DNA of 35,176 bases from positions 1 to 35,176 of the forward strand of contig NZ_BDAZ01000086.1 of assembly GCF_001612725.1 (NCBI RefSeq), given 5' to 3'. Below are positions 22,581 to 29,536 of the stretch, piece after piece (the stretch's first letter is position 1; each line of letters begins with the position of its first letter). The translations under genes were made by a program, and so were the position numbers. Source of the DNA: Nocardia anaemiae NBRC 100462. GTDB taxonomy: Bacteria; Actinomycetota; Actinomycetes; Mycobacteriales; Mycobacteriaceae. The notes under the pieces were generated by a model. It saw nothing but the letters and a program-made list of their open reading frames with translations, did not search any database and was not told the DNA's origin.

Positions 22581-23399
22581 TCACCGACCCCGCCGGGCGG
22601 GCTTCGGGCACGACGGGTGGGTGCCCGCGGTCACCAGTTCGGAAACGGCCGCGCGTGGGTCGCCACTGGTGACCAGCCCCTCGCCGACGAGCACGGCATC
22701 CGCACCCGCACCGGCGTAGGCCAGCAGGTCGGCGGTGCCGCGGATGCCGGATTCGGCGATGCGGATGACCTCGGTGGGCAGACCGGGCGCGATGCGTGCG
22801 AAGACATCGCGATCGACCTCGAGGGTCTTGAGATTGCGGGCGTTCACGCCGATCACGGACGCACCGGCCTCGAGGGCGCGGTCGGCCTCTTCCTCGGTGT
22901 GCACCTCGACCAGGGCGGTCATGCCGAGCGATTCGGTGCGGTCGATCAGCGAGCTCAGCACGTCCTGTTCCAGGGCGGCCACGATGAGCAGGATGACGTC
23001 GGCGCCGTGCGCGCGGGCCTCGTGGATCTGATAGGGCCCGACGACGAAATCCTTACGCAGGATCGGGATGTTCACGGTGGCGCGGACCGCGTCCAGGTCA
23101 TCGAGCGACCCGTTGAAGCGGCGCCCCTCGGTGAGCACGCTGATGACGCGCGCTCCGCCGTCCTCGTAGGCCTTGGCCAGACTCGCCGGGTCCGGGATAT
23201 CCGCGAGCTCCCCCTTGGACGGGCTGGCCCGCTTGACCTCGGCAATGACGCCGATGCCGTCTTCGAGGAGCGCGGCGCGGGCGTCCAGCGGCGCGGGCGC
23301 CGCGGCCGCGGCCGCCTTGATCGCCTGGAAGTCCATGAGGGCTTCCCGAGCGGCCACATCCGCGCGGACCCCGTCGAGAATCGAGTCGAGTACCGTCAT
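22581..23399 (-). CDS. trpC: Indole-3-glycerol-phosphate synthase
   Basis: 272 aa from ATG 23399, with AAAGGAT upstream. A (beta/alpha)8 enzyme that closes the indole ring of 1-(2-carboxyphenylamino)-1-deoxyribulose-5-phosphate. Motifs: IAEVKRASPSKGEL with the catalytic Glu and Lys, ISVLTEGRRFNGSLDDL, PILRKDFVVGPYQIHEARA with the second catalytic Lys, LVEVHTEEEADRAL, GVNARNLKTLEVD and IAESGIRG for phosphate binding. It is separated from the preceding membrane-protein gene by 129 bases that hold two small hairpins but no leader peptide with tryptophan codons. As in mycobacteria, TrpC is not fused to TrpF. Confidence 0.97.
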   Translation of the reverse strand: MTVLDSILDGVRADVAAREALMDFQAIKAAAAAAPAPLDARAALLEDGIGVIAEVKRASPSKGELADIPDPASLAKAYEDGGARVISVLTEGRRFNGSLDDLDAVRATVNIPILRKDFVVGPYQIHEARAHGADVILLIVAALEQDVLSSLIDRTESLGMTALVEVHTEEEADRALEAGASVIGVNARNLKTLEVDRDVFARIAPGLPTEVIRIAESGIRGTADLLAYAGAGADAVLVGEGLVTSGDPRAAVSELVTAGTHPSCPKPARRGR

Positions 23400-23528
23400 C
23401 TGGCTCGAATCCTTTCTGGGGAGACGGACTTGCTGCCTGAGAATCCCCCCAGGCGCTGTCTCACCGATGCTGACAAAGAATAAATGGCTGCTTGTGGCGC
23501 AACTGCGCCGGGGCTGGTAGTCACCTGC

Positions 23529-24284
23529 TCAGACACCTCGATGCCCTTGTTTCCCCTGATCATGATCGGCGGAATCGTCGGTGGCAGAAGCGGTGCCATC
23601 CGCTTGCTCGGTCGGGTCGGTGCCCGCGTCCAGCGCATCCCAGAGCACACGCTCGGAAAGCTGTCCGGCATCGCCCGCCGCCTCGTCGGTGCGCTGACGT
23701 GTCACCTCTTCGGTGGCGGCGGCCCTGCGGAAGACCGGATTGTCGTACTTGCCGGAAAGGCGCGCGGCGTCCTCGGGCATGCGAGCCAGCAGGACACCGG
23801 CCGCGAAGGCCGCCAGCGCTCCCAGCAGCGAAAGTACGGCCGGGAACTGGGAAGTGGCCACCTCGGTGACGGTCGCGCGGCCGGGCAACTCCGCCAGGGT
23901 GGCGGCACGGGCCGCGGTCGCGGTGGATCTGGTCAACAACGCGAAGGCGGGAACGGCCGTCACGGCGGCGACCAGACCGATCAGGACGCCGAACATGCGC
24001 CGCAGCCAACCACGTGTCGCCAGCACCGCGGCGATAGCGGCCAGCAGTACCAGAGCCAGCGGCGTGAGCGCACCGAACCAGACACCGCCGTTGAGTTTGT
24101 CGGTGCGCGGTTCGGTCAGACCGTCGGTGGAGAAGACGGTCACCCACGTCATCCGGGAGGAGCCCCACAGCGCCGCCGCCGCGATAGCGAGCAGGACGAT
24201 CGCGCCGACCGGATATTTGCGCTTCGGAGTCTGTCCGTCCGCCGCGGCGGTCGGATCGGTATCGGCGGGTTCGGAATCGGTCAT
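23529..24284 (-). CDS. Trp-operon-associated integral membrane protein (TIGR02234 type)
   Basis: 251 aa from ATG 24284; its ATGA overlaps the trpE stop, so the two are coupled. Four membrane segments are visible: VGAIVLLAIAAAALWG, FGALTPLALVLLAAIAAVLA, MFGVLIGLVAAVTAVPAFAL and LSLLGALAAFAAGVLLA. The loop after the first reads WVTVFSTDGLTEPRTDKLNG. The acidic C-terminal tail carries EQADGTASATDDSADHD. This protein sits between trpE and trpC in many Corynebacteriales (Rv1610 position in M. tuberculosis) and is known only by that context. A role in tryptophan or precursor transport has not been shown. Confidence 0.9.
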   Translation of the reverse strand: MTDSEPADTDPTAAADGQTPKRKYPVGAIVLLAIAAAALWGSSRMTWVTVFSTDGLTEPRTDKLNGGVWFGALTPLALVLLAAIAAVLATRGWLRRMFGVLIGLVAAVTAVPAFALLTRSTATAARAATLAELPGRATVTEVATSQFPAVLSLLGALAAFAAGVLLARMPEDAARLSGKYDNPVFRRAAATEEVTRQRTDEAAGDAGQLSERVLWDALDAGTDPTEQADGTASATDDSADHDQGKQGHRGV

Positions 24285-25831
24285 TCCGCCCTGCCGTCCG
24301 TGGGTGCGCCGTACGCCCGAACGGTTTTCGCGGCCGCCACCGCCCGCAGCACCGCCATGGCCTTGTTGCGGGATTCGACGTCCTCGTAGTCCGGATCCGA
24401 ATCCGCGACGATGCCCGCACCCGCCTGCACATAGGCGGTGCCGTCCTTCAGCAGTGCGGTGCGGATGGCGATCGCGGTATCCGCATCGCCCGCGAAGTCG
24501 AGATAGCCGACCACACCGCCGTACACGCCGCGTCGGGTCGGCTCGAGTTCCTCGATCAACTCCATCGCACGCACCTTCGGCGCACCGGACAACGTGCCCG
24601 CGGGGAAGCAGGCATTGACCGCGTCCAATGCGATCTTGCCCGGCGCGAGGCGCCCCGAGACCGTCGAGACCAGATGCATGACATGGCTGTAGCGCTCGAT
24701 GTGCCGGTACTCGGTGACCCGCACCGTGCCCGGCTGGCAGACCCGGCCCAGATCGTTGCGGCCGAGGTCGACGAGCATCAGATGCTCGGCGTTCTCCTTC
24801 TCGTCGGCCAGCAGCCCCTTCTCCAGCAGCAGATCGTCCTCCTCGGTGGCGCCGCGCCACCGGGTGCCCGCGATCGGATGTGTCGTCGCCACACCCTCTT
24901 TCACGGTCACCAGCGATTCCGGGCTGGAGCCGACGATGGAGAACGCCGTGCCGCCGTCGCCGTCCGGGATGTGGATCAGGTACATATACGGGCTCGGATT
25001 CGAGGCGCGCAGCATCCGGTAGAGGTCCAAAGGCGCACCGTCGTAATCCATTTCGAAGCGCTGCGAGAGCACCACTTGGAAGGCCTCGCCCGCCTCGATC
25101 TCCTTGACCAGGCGCCGCACGCCCGCGCCGAATTCTTCGGTGGTGCGGCGGCGGATGTACTCCGGGTCGGGCTGATCGAAGATCGACACCGTCGACTCCG
25201 AGGGCGCGGCGAGCGCGGCGGTCATCCGGTCCAGCCGGGCCACCGCGTCGTCATAGGCCTCGTCGACACGTTCGGAGGTGCCGTTCCAGTTGACCGCATT
25301 GGCGATGAGCGTGATCGCGCCCTCGTGATGGTCGAAGGCCGCGAGATCGGTGGCGAGCATCAGCACCATCTCGGGCAGCCGCAGATCGTCGACGGCAAGG
25401 GTGGGCAGTCGCTCGATCCGGCGCACCGCGTCGTAACCGAGGTAGCCGACCATGCCGCCGGTCAGCGGGGGCAGACCGGGCAGCCGCTCGGTCTGCAGCA
25501 ACTGCAGGGTTTCCCGCAGCGCCACCAGCGGATCGCCGCCGCAGGGCGCGTCCGCGGGGGTGTTGCCGAGCCAGGCCGCTTCTCCGTCGACGACCGTCAA
25601 CGCGGACGGGCTGCCCGCGCCGATGAACGACCAACGCGACCAGGACCGTCCGTTCTCCGCGGACTCGAACAGGAAGGTACCGGCCCGATCCGCGGCCAAC
25701 TTGCGGTAGGCCGACAGCGGAGTTTCGGAGTCCGCCAGCACCTTTCGGGTCACGGGAACCACCCGATGCTCCGCGGCCAGTTCGTGGAACTGTTCGCGGG
25801 TCGTGGTGGTGGGAGTCGACGGGCCAGGCAT
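24281..25831 (-). CDS. trpE: Anthranilate synthase component I
   Basis: 516 aa from ATG 25831, the same length as mycobacterial TrpE. It uses chorismate and ammonia (from TrpG glutaminase, not in this window) to make anthranilate, the first committed step to tryptophan. The N-terminal LFESAENGRSWSRWSFIG holds the LLES-type tryptophan-binding site for feedback inhibition. The catalytic core has GEAFQVVLSQRFE, NPSPYMYLI, SSPESLVTV, HPIAGTRWRG, ENAEHLMLVDLGRNDLGRV and TLSGAPKVRAMELI. Upstream, two hairpins (25854-25869 and 25886-25903) lie in the divergent region, but I find no Trp-rich leader peptide. Its stop overlaps the membrane-protein start. Confidence 0.97.
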   Translation of the reverse strand: MPGPSTPTTTTREQFHELAAEHRVVPVTRKVLADSETPLSAYRKLAADRAGTFLFESAENGRSWSRWSFIGAGSPSALTVVDGEAAWLGNTPADAPCGGDPLVALRETLQLLQTERLPGLPPLTGGMVGYLGYDAVRRIERLPTLAVDDLRLPEMVLMLATDLAAFDHHEGAITLIANAVNWNGTSERVDEAYDDAVARLDRMTAALAAPSESTVSIFDQPDPEYIRRRTTEEFGAGVRRLVKEIEAGEAFQVVLSQRFEMDYDGAPLDLYRMLRASNPSPYMYLIHIPDGDGGTAFSIVGSSPESLVTVKEGVATTHPIAGTRWRGATEEDDLLLEKGLLADEKENAEHLMLVDLGRNDLGRVCQPGTVRVTEYRHIERYSHVMHLVSTVSGRLAPGKIALDAVNACFPAGTLSGAPKVRAMELIEELEPTRRGVYGGVVGYLDFAGDADTAIAIRTALLKDGTAYVQAGAGIVADSDPDYEDVESRNKAMAVLRAVAAAKTVRAYGAPTDGRAE

Positions 25832-25853
25832 GTGTCCATCATCCCAGGCGGCA

Positions 25854-25903
25854 CCGACAGCCTTGTCGGCGCGTCCCACCCTCCTGAACCGACTGTCCGG
25901 TTC
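25854..25903. promoter_or_regulatory. Two adjacent hairpins in the trpE 5' region
   Basis: CCGACA/TGTCGG with a 4-base loop (25854-25869) and GAACCG/CGGTTC with a 6-base loop (25886-25903) are both perfect. They lie 23-72 bases upstream of the trpE ATG and could be leader structure or operator sites. No attenuator peptide is visible. Confidence 0.35.
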
Positions 25904-25936
25904 CGACGTGCTGTCGGGGCGGGTGACAGCCGTCAC

Positions 25937-25942
25937 TACACT
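25937..25942 (+). promoter_or_regulatory. -10-like element for the 102-aa gene
   Basis: TACACT lies 50 bases before the ATG at 25992, which has a good GAGAGGAG ribosome binding site. A plausible rightward promoter in the trpE-divergent region. Confidence 0.35.
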
Positions 25943-25991
25943 CGCCCCGTTCGATCTCACACGCGGTATCCATTTCGAGAGGAGACAACTG

Positions 25992-26300
25992 ATGTACCCC
26001 TCGCAGCCAGGTGCGCCGGACGGGCGGCACGCCGTCGGCTCTGGCCTGCCCGGTCAACCCCCGCGGATGGTCGGCCCGCATTCGATGGGCGGATCACCGA
26101 GTTCCAATCAGGTGAACGCCCTAGCTTCCTTCGTCACCTACGTGAAGGCGCTGGAAGCCCTGGACAAGCACCACTTTCCGGATGAGTACGCCACTCACAG
26201 CGACCGGATCAGGGAACTCAGGCCGCTGCTGCGCGCACACGGAATTCTCGATGTCATGCAGATCAAAAATCCAGAGGTCGCCGCACTCATCGGCGCTTAA
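25992..26300 (+). CDS. Conserved-looking 102-aa protein of unknown function
   Basis: ATG 25992 has GAGAGGAG 7 bases upstream. The N-terminal ~38 residues are Pro/Gly/Ser-rich and probably disordered (YPSQPGAPDGRH). Residues 39-102 are helical: NQVNALASFVTYVKALEAL, FPDEYATHSDRIRELRPLL, GILDVMQIKNPEVAALIGA. No membrane segment or catalytic motif is seen. It is a single rightward gene divergent from trpE and closed by a hairpin terminator. The good ribosome binding site and codon use support it as a real gene. I do not recognise the family. Confidence 0.75.
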   Translation: MYPSQPGAPDGRHAVGSGLPGQPPRMVGPHSMGGSPSSNQVNALASFVTYVKALEALDKHHFPDEYATHSDRIRELRPLLRAHGILDVMQIKNPEVAALIGA

Positions 26301-26312
26301 TCGCGATAAGAA

Positions 26313-26341
26313 CCCGTCATTCCGGTCTCCGGCATGACGGG
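26313..26341. terminator. Hairpin between the 102-aa gene and the peroxiredoxin gene
   Basis: CCCGTCAT and ATGACGGG are perfect 8-base arms, with an inner CCGG-TCT-CCGG that extends the stem. It starts 13 bases past the stop of the 102-aa gene. Confidence 0.65.
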
Positions 26342-26379
26342 AACCGAGCGCGGGGGCGGCAAACCGACCTCGCGCCCGG

Positions 26380-26385
26380 TACTGT
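26380..26385 (+). promoter_or_regulatory. -10 element of a probably leaderless peroxiredoxin mRNA
   Basis: TACTGT ends 7 bases before ATG 26393. There is no Shine-Dalgarno site. Confidence 0.45.
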
Positions 26386-26392
26386 CCGCACT

Positions 26393-26857
26393 ATGCAGAC
26401 AGGTCAGCTCGCTCCCGAATTCGAGCTTCCCGATCAATCCGGCACCCCGCGTTCGCTCGATGCGCTGCTCGCGAACGGTCCGCTGGTGCTGTTCTTCTAC
26501 CCCGCCGCTAATACGCCGATCTGCACGGCGGAGGCGTGCCATTTCCGCGATCTGTCCGCCGAATTCGCGGCGCTGGGCGCGTCGTGCGTCGGCATCAGCA
26601 CCGACGGCGTCGAGACCCAGGCCGGATTCGCGGCCAAGCAGAACCTCGGTTACCCGCTGCTGTCGGATGCCGACGGCAAGATCGCCTCGGCGTTCGGGGT
26701 GAAGCGCGGACTGCTCGGCAAGCTCGCACCGGTCAAGCGGCAGACCTTCGTGATAGACCGGGATCGCAAGGTCGCCAAGGTGATCACCGGCGAGTTGCGG
26801 GCCGATGTACACGCGGACGAGGCGCTGAAGTTCTTACGCGAGCGCGCTCTGCAGTAG
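26393..26857 (+). CDS. bcpB: Bcp-type thiol peroxidase (peroxiredoxin)
   Basis: 154 aa, the same length as mycobacterial BcpB, which also sits next to trpE on the opposite strand. It reduces H2O2 and organic hydroperoxides using thioredoxin-like partners in the cytoplasm. The thioredoxin fold begins GQLAPEFELPDQSG; the active site PAANTPICTAEAC holds the peroxidatic Cys44, with Cys49 five residues on as a probable resolving cysteine, as in atypical 2-Cys Bcp proteins. GISTDGVETQAGFAAKQNLG, YPLLSDADGKIASAFGV and QTFVIDRDRKV are family landmarks. Probably leaderless. Confidence 0.93.
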   Translation: MQTGQLAPEFELPDQSGTPRSLDALLANGPLVLFFYPAANTPICTAEACHFRDLSAEFAALGASCVGISTDGVETQAGFAAKQNLGYPLLSDADGKIASAFGVKRGLLGKLAPVKRQTFVIDRDRKVAKVITGELRADVHADEALKFLRERALQ

Positions 26858-26920
26858 CCCTGCCTGCGGCAACGGGGAAAACGCCAGGTCCAACGCCGTC
26901 GATCTCGTGGTTGCCCGGCA

Positions 26921-26926
26921 TACGCT
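26921..26926 (+). promoter_or_regulatory. -10 element of a probably leaderless membrane-protein mRNA
   Basis: TACGCT ends 6 bases before ATG 26933. No ribosome binding site precedes the start. Confidence 0.45.
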
Positions 26927-26932
26927 GGATTC

Positions 26933-27505
26933 ATGACATCGAGCGAGGTTCGGCCGGACGGGCAGAAATCCACGCCGGCCACGTGGCGCACGCGGATCAT
27001 CGGCGCACTGGCGGTCATCGCCGTACTGGTCATCGCCTACCTCATTCTGGCGGCGTTCATTCCGCGCTGGTGGGCACAGCGCATCGCCGAGCTGGTGAGC
27101 GGCAGTTTCAGCAAGGGCATCGGCTGGGGTCTCGTCTACGGCTTGCTCGGCACCGCCATTCCGTTGTTCCTGTTGCTGTTCGCCGCGCTGGTCTGGAAGC
27201 GGCGAGCCGGAAGGTTCATCGCGGGCGCCGCAGCGTTGCTCGCGCTGATCACCGCGATTCCGAACCTGATGACACTGTCGATCGTGCTCGGCGAGAGTAC
27301 TGCCGCCCATGCCGGTCAACGGATTCTCGACGTCGACGCCCCAGCCTTCCGTGGCGCGTCACTGGTCGGCGCCATCGTGGCGGTCGCGGTTTTCCTGGCC
27401 GCGATGGGCCTGATCGGTTGGCGCCGCTGGCGGCGCAGGCATCCGGGCAGACAGACGGCGCCGACGCCGCCCGCCGCCACTGCGCAAACGCCGAAAGTTA
27501 CCTAG
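26933..27505 (+). CDS. Four-helix integral membrane protein of unknown function
   Basis: 190 aa from ATG 26933. Four hydrophobic segments are clear: IIGALAVIAVLVIAYLILAA, WGLVYGLLGTAIPLFLLLFA, FIAGAAALLALITAIPNLM and LVGAIVAVAVFLAAMGLIGW. The first is followed by a conserved-looking FIPRWWAQRIAELVSGSFSKG loop, and the C-terminal tail is basic then Pro/Thr-rich (RRWRRRHPGRQ, PTPPAATAQTP). I know such proteins only as annotated permease-like or hypothetical membrane proteins in Nocardia-type genomes. It stands alone between the peroxiredoxin and MarR genes, and its start is probably leaderless. Confidence 0.85.
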   Translation: MTSSEVRPDGQKSTPATWRTRIIGALAVIAVLVIAYLILAAFIPRWWAQRIAELVSGSFSKGIGWGLVYGLLGTAIPLFLLLFAALVWKRRAGRFIAGAAALLALITAIPNLMTLSIVLGESTAAHAGQRILDVDAPAFRGASLVGAIVAVAVFLAAMGLIGWRRWRRRHPGRQTAPTPPAATAQTPKVT

Positions 27506-27636
27506 GACACGTAGCCGACACGCCCTGCGGCTCTGTGAGTGACCTCATGTCACGGATCAAGTCCATGACGGTCGAGCGAAGTCGTGGCAAACTCGTTCAC
27601 GCGAGTGACCGTGAACACGCTTTTCGTTAATCGCTA

Positions 27637-27648
27637 GGTTCGCTAACC
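27637..27648. promoter_or_regulatory. Operator-like site upstream of the MarR gene
   Basis: GGTT-CGCT-AACC is a small palindrome, and TCGCTA occurs twice 8 bases apart around it (27631 and 27639), 35-50 bases before the GTG start. MarR proteins often autoregulate at such sites; this is inference. Confidence 0.35.
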
Positions 27649-27682
27649 ATAAGACGTCACTTGGCTCGAAAGAAGGCACCCA

Positions 27683-28192
27683 GTGACGAAGTGGCTCGAC
27701 CCGGACGAACAACGAGCTTGGCGCGCGATCGTCGCGCTGATGACACGTCTACCAGGCGCTTTGGATACCCATCTGCAGCGCGAATCCGGGGTGACGCATT
27801 TCGAATACTGGGTGCTCACACTGTTATCCGAAGAGCCCGGCCATCGCCTGCAGATGAGTGAGCTCGCCCACAAAGCAAATGCATCGCTATCGCGACTGTC
27901 CCATGTGGTGTCGAAGCTGGAGCGCATGGGCTGGGCGCAACGTTCAGCAACCACCGGCCGCCGCGGCGTGCAGGCGGTGCTCACCGACGACGGCTACTCG
28001 AAGATAGTCGAGGCGGCGCCCGGCTATCTGGAAGCGGTGCGGCAGTTGGTTTTCGATGGTCTCGATGCCGCACAGACGGCGCAACTCGCCGATCTCAGCG
28101 AACTACTCGTCAGGCAGCTCAGCGACACTCTGAACCAGTCCAACGGCAGGTCGGCGCCGGTCGAGGAACGCGACGAGCAGCCGAATCCGTAG
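27683..28192 (+). CDS. MarR-family transcriptional regulator
   Basis: 169 aa from GTG 27683, with AGAAGG 7 bases upstream. Winged helix-turn-helix protein: LMTRLPGALDTHLQRESG, VTHFEYWVLTLLSEEPGHRL, the recognition helix region MSELAHKANASLSRLSHVVSKLERMGW and the wing ATTGRRGVQAVLTDDG. The final helix (LADLSELLVRQLSDTLNQ) forms the dimer interface. MarR proteins sense phenolic compounds or oxidants and repress neighbouring genes. It converges on hisI with about 9 bases between stops and is not obviously paired with a target, so autoregulation is most likely. No conserved sensing cysteine is visible. Confidence 0.92.
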   Translation: MTKWLDPDEQRAWRAIVALMTRLPGALDTHLQRESGVTHFEYWVLTLLSEEPGHRLQMSELAHKANASLSRLSHVVSKLERMGWAQRSATTGRRGVQAVLTDDGYSKIVEAAPGYLEAVRQLVFDGLDAAQTAQLADLSELLVRQLSDTLNQSNGRSAPVEERDEQPNP

Positions 28193-28201
28193 CGCTCGGG
28201 C

Positions 28202-28546
28202 TCAGCTGTCGGCGAGCAGCAGGTCGGAGTCGAAACAGGTGTGCGTGCCGGTGTGGCAGGCCGCGCCCTCCTGGTCGACGACGAGCAGGATGGTATCGCC
28301 GTCGCAATCGAGGCGGACCTCGTGCACGTACTGGGTGTGGCCGGAGGTTTCGCCCTTGACCCAGTACTGCTGGCGCGAACGCGAATAGTAGGTCGCCTTG
28401 CGGGTTTCCAGCGTGCGGGCCAGCGCCTCATCGTCCATCCAGGCAACCATCAGCACATCGCCGGTGCCGCGCTCCTGCGCGACCGCGGCGACGAGTCCGG
28501 CGTCATTTCGCTTGAGCCGGGCGGCGATGGCGGGGTCGAGAGTCAT
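28202..28546 (-). CDS. hisI: Phosphoribosyl-AMP cyclohydrolase
   Basis: 114 aa from ATG 28546, full length for the stand-alone enzyme (no HisE fusion). It opens the adenine ring of phosphoribosyl-AMP, the third step of histidine synthesis. Motifs: GDVLMVAWMDDEALARTL, ATYYSRSRQQYWVKGETSGH, VRLDCDGDTILLVVDQ with the Asp metal ligands, and GAACHTGTHTCF with the zinc cysteines. A TATAAC -10 element ends 6 bases before the ATG, so the gene is probably transcribed leaderlessly and alone. In M. tuberculosis hisI directly follows hisF; here they are about 1 kb apart. Confidence 0.97.
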   Translation of the reverse strand: MTLDPAIAARLKRNDAGLVAAVAQERGTGDVLMVAWMDDEALARTLETRKATYYSRSRQQYWVKGETSGHTQYVHEVRLDCDGDTILLVVDQEGAACHTGTHTCFDSDLLLADS

Positions 28547-28552
28547 ATCACC

Positions 28553-28558
28553 GTTATA
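28553..28558 (-). promoter_or_regulatory. -10 element of a probably leaderless hisI mRNA
   Basis: TATAAC on the minus strand ends 6 bases before ATG 28546. It gives hisI its own promoter after separation from hisF. Confidence 0.5.
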
Positions 28559-28617
28559 CATGGCGCTGCGCACCGGAACACATCGTGTAGTGCCGAAACG
28601 CACCGACGCGAAAGTTC

Positions 28618-28818
28618 CTACTCCTCCGGCAGCGGAATCAGTTCGAGATGTTCGGCCACAGGCTTTTTGGCGCAGGCGGCCCGGCCGGTGACCAGGTTCA
28701 CCCCGCCCCGATGGGCAACCAGCCATTTGCCACAGACGCAACGCAGATAGCGAACCGAACCATGTGTCGACACCAGTATCGGCGATGGCCAGGAGCATGC
28801 GGGACACGTGGCGGACAT
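28618..28818 (-). CDS. Small zinc-ribbon-like protein
   Basis: 66 aa from ATG 28818. A CPAC knuckle near the N terminus (MSATCPACSWPSPIL) and a CVCGKW second knuckle about 20 residues later form a probable zinc ribbon; the last part (HLELIPLPEE) is acidic. A GAGG stretch lies about 10 bases upstream, so initiation may be weak. I know such short ribbon proteins only as hypothetical in actinobacteria. It sits between hisI and the oxidoreductase remnant and may have been introduced in the same rearrangement. Confidence 0.6.
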   Translation of the reverse strand: MSATCPACSWPSPILVSTHGSVRYLRCVCGKWLVAHRGGVNLVTGRAACAKKPVAEHLELIPLPEE

Positions 28819-28894
28819 GGTCGCTAAGCCTCGGTAACTATCGGGCAGATAGCAATCACCGCTGCGGCGTGGCGACAGAAGAATCCGAAGAATG

Positions 28895-29448
28895 TCAAGC
28901 TGTACGAGTGCGATTCAGCTCACCGCGGACCTGCCAGCCGCGCCGAAGGTCGGCTGCGGAGGCCGGATTTGTTTGGGCCACAACGATATCGGTCGCACCC
29001 GCTTCGAATTAAGCGTCGAACTGATCAGCGGGGGTCTGTTCGTCACCGATCATGGCGAATTCAGCGGCATGGGCTACGCCCGGCAGTTCGATCATTCGCC
29101 GATACGACGGAATCTCGTTGTAGAAGGCCGTTTGTTCGGCTGCCGTCGCGGCGAGTGCTTTCGACGTCGGCGGTGACCACACACCATGGCGACAATACGA
29201 GGACGCGGACGTCCGGCTTGTTCGGCGGCCAACCGTGATCAGCTCGACAATTTGCCCGCCCAATGCTTTCGGACCGACCAGAAATTGAATTGTACCGTCG
29301 CCCATTCAGCGGTCATACGCAGCGCCTGCCGCTCCATCATCACCACCACCGTCGGCTCGGCGGCCACTACCACAGCGGGCATCAGCGTTACCGCACTGAG
29401 GATTTCGCCCCGGAAATCAGGACGACCAATGTGCCGACCTCTGAACAA
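28895..29448 (-). pseudogene. Decayed LLM-class (F420-type luciferase-like) oxidoreductase gene
   Basis: Reading leftward, pieces of one protein appear in order but in different frames: RGEILSAVTLMPAVVVAAEP and RQALRMTAEWA (to ~29310), DGTIQFLVGPKALGGQIVEL, AAEQAGRPRPRIVAMVC, then TAFYNEIPSYRRMIELPGV and AMIGDEQTPADQFDA. A TAA at about 29009-29011 interrupts, and the same frame continues FEAGATDIVVAQTNPASAAD to a stop at 28895. The order matches the C-terminal ~190 residues of luciferase-like, F420-dependent oxidoreductases. At least two frameshifts, one nonsense codon and a missing N terminus make it non-functional. It separates hisF from hisI. The family is named from memory of its motifs. 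Confidence 0.8.
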
Positions 29449-29470
29449 CTTGGGCTATCGCATACCTGCG

Positions 29471-29508
29471 GACTACCTCGCAGAGGCTATACCTTGTGCG
29501 AGGTAGTC
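29471..29508. terminator. Perfect 12-base inverted repeat downstream of hisF
   Basis: GACTACCTCGCA (29471-29482) and TGCGAGGTAGTC (29497-29508) match perfectly around a 14-base spacer, 29 bases past the hisF stop. It may terminate the hisA-impA-hisF transcript. The spacer contains a TATACC -10-like element, so it could instead be an operator left from the decayed oxidoreductase gene. Confidence 0.6.
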
Positions 29509-29536
29509 ACTGGTTATGCGTCAGCTTCGTATGGGG

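Noticed and set aside
23400..23528. A leader or attenuator between the membrane protein and trpC
   Set aside because: Hairpins GGCGCA/TGCGCC (23496-23509) and GCCTG/CAGGC (23435-23454) exist but no Trp-rich peptide is encoded on the minus strand.
25832..25991. A trp attenuator with leader peptide upstream of trpE
   Set aside because: Two hairpins are present, but I found no short frame with tandem Trp codons and no terminator/antiterminator pair.
24674..26185. A very long open frame antisense to trpE
   Set aside because: It mirrors trpE codons, has no ribosome binding site or recognisable domain, and high-GC codon bias generates such frames. The same holds for long frames antisense to pyk, trpB and hisF-impA.
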